Shown in pieces: positions 62,380 through 64,000 of a stretch of 64,000 nucleotides of DNA. This DNA is from Brachionus rotundiformis (Eukaryota; Rotifera; Eurotatoria; Ploima; Brachionidae), in assembly GCA_016802295.1 (NCBI GenBank), contig JAESIW010000210.1, forward strand, positions 806,001 to 870,000, written 5' to 3'. The stretch's first letter is position 1. The number at the start of each line of letters is the position of its first letter. The position numbers and the translations under genes were made by a program. Under the pieces are notes generated by a model that saw nothing but the letters and a program-made list of their open reading frames with translations, was not told the DNA's origin and searched no databases.

Positions 62380-63522
62380 TTATAATAATGTGTTTAATAG
62401 TGTTATTACTTGCTGGGTTTGGTTGGGGTTTAATCTGGGGTCGCATGTGGTTTGGTAGTAATTTTTATTATAATTAGCAATATTGTTAATGTTGCATTCG
62501 TTTACATTGTTGGGGGTGCTTTCTAAATGAATACCAGCAAAATATTGATTACACTGTTTTAATACCTGTGCAAAATCTATAAGCTCTTGGGTAATATCTG
62601 TTGTAAATCGGGTTTTAATACCTTCTACTATTTTATTGTTGCCGTGCATGGGGTCTAGCATATATAGTACGTTAATGTTGCTATTTTGCAACGCTTTAAT
62701 ATAGGTTGGCAGTAGATTGTTGGTTAAAGCAAGCCCTAACCTGCATATAACTACTATTTTGCCTAAAGTATTAGTAGGGTTAATAAGTTGGCAAATTTTT
62801 ATAAAATCTTGCGGGCTAATATTGTTAGATAATTTAATACCTATGGGGTTTTGTATACCACGCAAGTATTCTATATGTGCACTGCCTAAAAATCGGGTTT
62901 TATCGCCTAGCCATAATGTATGGGCAGATAAATTATAATATTTGCCGTTAATGTTTTTGGTTTGGGCTTGTTCGTAAAATAAATTTAGGGCTTCGTGCGA
63001 AGTATTAATGGTGTTATCTAGTTGCTGTATAACGTTGTAAGTAAAGCTAGCTTGGTTAAAGGCAGTAACCATATTATTAGGGTTTAAAGCACGGTTATTA
63101 ACATTAAAATCGTTAAAAATATCGCCAAAATAGTTGTTTATAGTTACATTGTTATGGGTTGTAGTAAGGGTGTTGCGTGGTTTGGCGTATTGCCCTGCTA
63201 ACCTACCTATTTTTATAACATTTTTTTTAGTTATTAATTGGCTGGTTGTGTTTATAAAATTTATGCGTTGGGTTATATCTGTTATATTGGCTTGGCTAAA
63301 GGTTTCGGCGCAATCGCCCATTTGCAAAATAAAGCCGTTGTTGCTAATTACATTGGCTAAGTTATGCAACAATTGGTTAATAGCATTAACATTAACTATA
63401 CCCCCATTAAACACAGGTTGCTTAATAATGTTATTACACAAATTAGCGTTGCCGTTAAAAAATGGTAAGTTAGTAACTTTGTAGTTTTGCCAAGAATCTA
63501 CTTGCCACAAATTGCTATGCAT
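62380..63522 (-). CDS. Class II DAHP synthase
   Basis: First step of the shikimate pathway. 380 residues against about 450 in most class II enzymes. Retained: QMGDCAETF, GRLAGQYAKPR, LWLGDKTRFLGSAHIEYLRG (split GDKTRFLGSAHIEYLRG), NPIGIKLS, MLDPMHGNN and, near the C-terminus, GIHLES and TTCDPRLN. Metal and substrate residues (Cys, His, Glu, Asp) are present, so it should be active; the missing part is mainly N-terminal, where regulatory helices lie. 26 bases before the pncB-like gene. Confidence 0.92.
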   Translation of the reverse strand: MHSNLWQVDSWQNYKVTNLPFFNGNANLCNNIIKQPVFNGGIVNVNAINQLLHNLANVISNNGFILQMGDCAETFSQANITDITQRINFINTTSQLITKKNVIKIGRLAGQYAKPRNTLTTTHNNVTINNYFGDIFNDFNVNNRALNPNNMVTAFNQASFTYNVIQQLDNTINTSHEALNLFYEQAQTKNINGKYYNLSAHTLWLGDKTRFLGSAHIEYLRGIQNPIGIKLSNNISPQDFIKICQLINPTNTLGKIVVICRLGLALTNNLLPTYIKALQNSNINVLYMLDPMHGNNKIVEGIKTRFTTDITQELIDFAQVLKQCNQYFAGIHLESTPNNVNECNINNIANYNKNYYQTTCDPRLNPNQTQQVITLLNTLL

Positions 63523-63534
63523 TATAATTAATTA

Positions 63535-64000
63535 CTATTTAAATTGATTTTCGTAGTTTAGCTTGCATTGTGCAATAATTGCTTTAACGGTATAGTGTTG
63601 TAGGTGTATAGTTTTACTAACCGCTAAATCATCTAGATTTTTTAATAAAAACATAAAATAATAGTTTTTTATAGCAAAGCGGATTTTATTTATAAAGGTT
63701 ATAAGTGCAAATTCGCTTACTGCGTATTTATTGTTAATTTTAGCAATGCTGGTTGTTAGGTTATTTAGGTTAGAAAACTTAAATAAATCTACCGACCCTA
63801 ACTGTATAGTTTTACTTAAATGTTTATTATAATGTAACACTATATTAGTAACCGCTAAGGCTAAGTTTTGGCTTAGTATTAAATTAATACTATGATATTT
63901 TTTTAGTTTGCAAATTGCTTGTAAGTTATACAATAAATTATTTTGGTTAACTATTAAGCCTGTTTTTACACTAATGTTGTTAGCTAGTAAGCTAATTTTA
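63535..64000 (-). CDS. Unrecognised protein (partial, cut by right edge)
   Basis: The frame is open from the stop at 63535 to the window edge (at least 154 codons); a TTG at 63933 is possible but probably not the start. The sequence is helical and Leu/Asn/Lys-rich with no motif I recognise. It lies 12 bases upstream of the DAHP synthase start region on the same strand. A subunit or C-terminal helical domain of a larger protein is likely. Confidence 0.5.
   Translation of the reverse strand, partial: KISLLANNISVKTGLIVNQNNLLYNLQAICKLKKYHSINLILSQNLALAVTNIVLHYNKHLSKTIQLGSVDLFKFSNLNNLTTSIAKINNKYAVSEFALITFINKIRFAIKNYYFMFLLKNLDDLAVSKTIHLQHYTVKAIIAQCKLNYENQFK

Noticed and set aside
1..64000. tRNA, rRNA, CRISPR, insertion sequences, prophage
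   Set aside because: Gaps were read for T-loop motifs, regularly spaced repeats and transposase frames; none was convincing.

Overview
The window is AT-rich chromosomal DNA (roughly 70% A+T by eye) from an alphaproteobacterium, probably a host-associated one with a reduced genome. Evidence for Alphaproteobacteria: the cell-cycle protein TrcR (DUF1013), ferredoxin-NADP reductase type 2, the Smr and Tim44-like pair beside dnaQ, zapA with an upstream coiled-coil gene, rpsT-dnaA-dnaN-recF, and rho, mnmE, mnmG-rsmG and parA-parB all close together. TonB, a TonB-dependent receptor, KdsB, UppP and GlmU show a Gram-negative cell with lipopolysaccharide and peptidoglycan. No tRNA, rRNA, CRISPR array, insertion sequence or prophage was seen.

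Left to right: 1-3803 (minus strand) is a compact fatty-acid or polyene-type synthase operon: double-hotdog dehydratase, a frame-broken acyl carrier protein, a ketosynthase fused to a catalytically dead second ketosynthase, and a ketoreductase cut by the window edge. 3859-4536 is a fragment of an RND exporter and 4733-5797 an Abi-like (HEPN-type) defence protein. 6038-9811 is grpE/dnaK/dnaJ, with two matching heat-shock promoters. 9853-15679 holds a coiled-coil membrane protein, an M20 peptidase, TonB and its receptor. 15817-20759 has rph, alkD, a P-loop kinase-like gene, hemW and mnmE. 20760-23868 is the parAB locus with seven perfect parS sites, six of them in two 555-bp direct repeats that flank parAB. 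23869-27754 has a second P-loop gene, rsmD, rluB, tadA, coaE and aroE.

The 436-bp aroE-rho gap (27755-28190) is where alphaproteobacterial origins usually lie. It holds phased TGTTAATAA repeats that form CtrA-like boxes, a duplicated 18-mer with a DnaA-box-like core, and a 65-bp pure A/T tract, so it is the best oriC candidate. Most genes left of it point left and most genes between 28 and 47 kb point right, as expected for a bidirectional origin.

The right arm carries rho, a collapsed cytosine methyltransferase, ferredoxin-NADP reductase, yebC, gloB, chorismate mutase, dnaQ, Smr and Tim44-like genes, mnmG-rsmG, a lipocalin, a 6S RNA candidate next to zapA, gapdh, efp and a suhB homologue lacking its metal ligands, two MFS transporters around rpmE, and trcR. 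From 47 kb on come a MATE transporter, recF (apparently starting at ATT), dnaN, dnaA, rpsT, glmU, prmA, uppP, a condensed peptide ABC transporter with a permease and two ATPases in one chain, kdsB, a nicotinate phosphoribosyltransferase, a class II DAHP synthase, and an unrecognised gene cut by the right edge. AroE, DAHP synthase and chorismate mutase suggest that aromatic amino acid synthesis is retained.
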